A model generated the notes under the pieces. That model saw only the letters and a list, made by a program, of their open reading frames with translations, had not been told where the DNA came from and did not search any database. A program made the position numbers and the translations under genes. Shown piece by piece: positions 5,355-5,539 of a stretch of 5,539 nucleotides of DNA (its first letter is position 1; the number at the start of each line of letters is the position of its first letter). Source of the stretch: Pyrobaculum sp. (GTDB taxonomy: Archaea; Thermoproteota; Thermoprotei; Thermoproteales; Thermoproteaceae); NCBI GenBank assembly GCA_022759345.1, contig JAEMPK010000106.1:1-5539 (forward strand). The letters run 5' to 3'.

Positions 5355-5406
5355 CTCAGCCTGGTTCAGGACCGGTCATCCTTCAGTAGCCGTCTCTCAT
5401 CACGCT
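5353..5406 (-). ncRNA. Candidate C/D box small RNA
   Basis: On the minus strand, elements occur in the order of an archaeal C/D box sRNA, which guides ribose 2'-O-methylation by fibrillarin, Nop5 and L7Ae. C box GTGATGA (5397-5403) matches the consensus fully. A 10-nt guide GAGACGGCTA (5387-5396) precedes D' box CTGA (5383-5386). C' box AGGATGA (5376-5382) differs from consensus at one base. A 16-nt guide region (5360-5375) precedes D box CTGA (5356-5359). The ends can pair AGC with GCT. The 3' end overlaps the TFS-like stop codon in antisense. Weak points are the 10-nt first guide, no spacer between D' and C', a second CTGA inside guide two (5366-5369), and no well-placed promoter. Targets are not established. 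Confidence 0.5.
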
Positions 5407-5420
5407 CTTAGGCGTATAAA

Positions 5421-5428
5421 GATTTAAG
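5421..5428 (+). promoter_or_regulatory. TATA box of the gene starting at 5451
   Basis: GATTTAAG, preceded by GTATAAA, is centred about 26 nt upstream of the ATG at 5451, the same spacing as the other promoters here. It supports the 5451 start and independent transcription from the TFS-like gene. Confidence 0.55.
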
Positions 5429-5450
5429 AGGGCGATAGATAGTATTTACA

Positions 5451-5539
5451 ATGGTTAAATATCTAAAGGCTGAGTTGATCAGCGTGATAGAGACAGTGGA
5501 CTCGTATGGACAACTCGTCGGCATTATGCTCATAGGCGC
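5451..5539 (+). CDS. Unrecognised protein, N-terminal 29 codons (cut by window edge)
   Basis: An open frame from ATG at 5451 runs to the end of the window without a stop. It begins MVKYLKAELISVIETVDS and continues YGQLVGIMLIG. The pattern suggests an alternating beta-strand start with no signal peptide or obvious membrane segment in the visible part. A TATA box at the correct distance supports it as a real leaderless gene. I do not recognise the family from 29 residues. It follows the TFS-like gene after 96 nt and on the same strand, so a role in transcription or another information process is possible but not shown. Confidence 0.6.
   Translation, partial: MVKYLKAELISVIETVDSYGQLVGIMLIG

Noticed and set aside
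5360..5375. Second sRNA guide as a T-loop guide for tRNA position 56
   Set aside because: The target would contain GGUUC like a tRNA T-loop, and Pyrobaculum is known to use an sRNA for Cm56. However, the fifth-base rule from the D box points to the G before UUC rather than to the C, and the next target bases do not fit a T-loop.
5085..5450. Frameshift explaining the missing C-terminal ribbon of the TFS-like protein
   Set aside because: No frame between 5340 and 5450 encodes a second CxxC ribbon or the acidic cleavage loop, so the short form appears genuine.
1..5539. CRISPR array, insertion sequence, tRNA or rRNA gene, or defence system
   Set aside because: No spaced direct repeats, terminal inverted repeats, transposase motifs, tRNA cloverleaf or rRNA sequence is visible; nearly all DNA is accounted for by core genes.

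Overview
The window looks like chromosome from a hyperthermophilic crenarchaeon of the order Thermoproteales, most likely Pyrobaculum or a close relative. This rests on archaeal or eukaryote-type information genes (ribosomal protein eS1, a Dim2/Pno1 KH protein, a Rio1 kinase, a TFS-type RNA polymerase factor), an archaeal indolepyruvate:ferredoxin oxidoreductase, and TATA boxes 24-27 nt upstream of start codons, implying leaderless mRNAs. The genus is an inference from remembered protein similarity, not a search.

Layout: an Lrp/AsnC regulator (minus, 44-550) and eS1 (plus, from about 691) diverge from a 140-nt gap. eS1 runs tail to tail into the KH protein (minus), the two stop codons interlocking in TTAA. 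The KH gene and rio1 (plus) diverge from one palindromic A/T element of 12 bp. rio1 runs tail to tail into iorB, with a 33-nt overlap of coding 3' ends. iorB lies downstream of iorA on the minus strand and overlaps it, forming an iorAB operon. iorA and a short TFS-like zinc-ribbon gene (plus, 5085-5354) diverge from an 82-nt promoter region. A 96-nt gap follows, with a candidate C/D box sRNA on the minus strand, and then the first 29 codons of an unrecognised plus-strand gene cut by the window edge.

Two themes emerge. eS1, the Dim2-like KH protein and Rio1 are adjacent and all relate to late maturation of the small ribosomal subunit around the platform and the 16S rRNA 3' end. iorAB is a metabolic pair for ferredoxin-linked oxidation of aryl-pyruvates from aromatic amino acids. 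The window is mostly ordinary core genome and no defence or mobile system is visible. The points most worth checking are the sRNA candidate, the truncated TFS paralogue with one altered zinc ligand, the shared KH/rio1 promoter with two probable GTG starts, and the eS1 start correction. No stretch over 300 bases lacks a gene.
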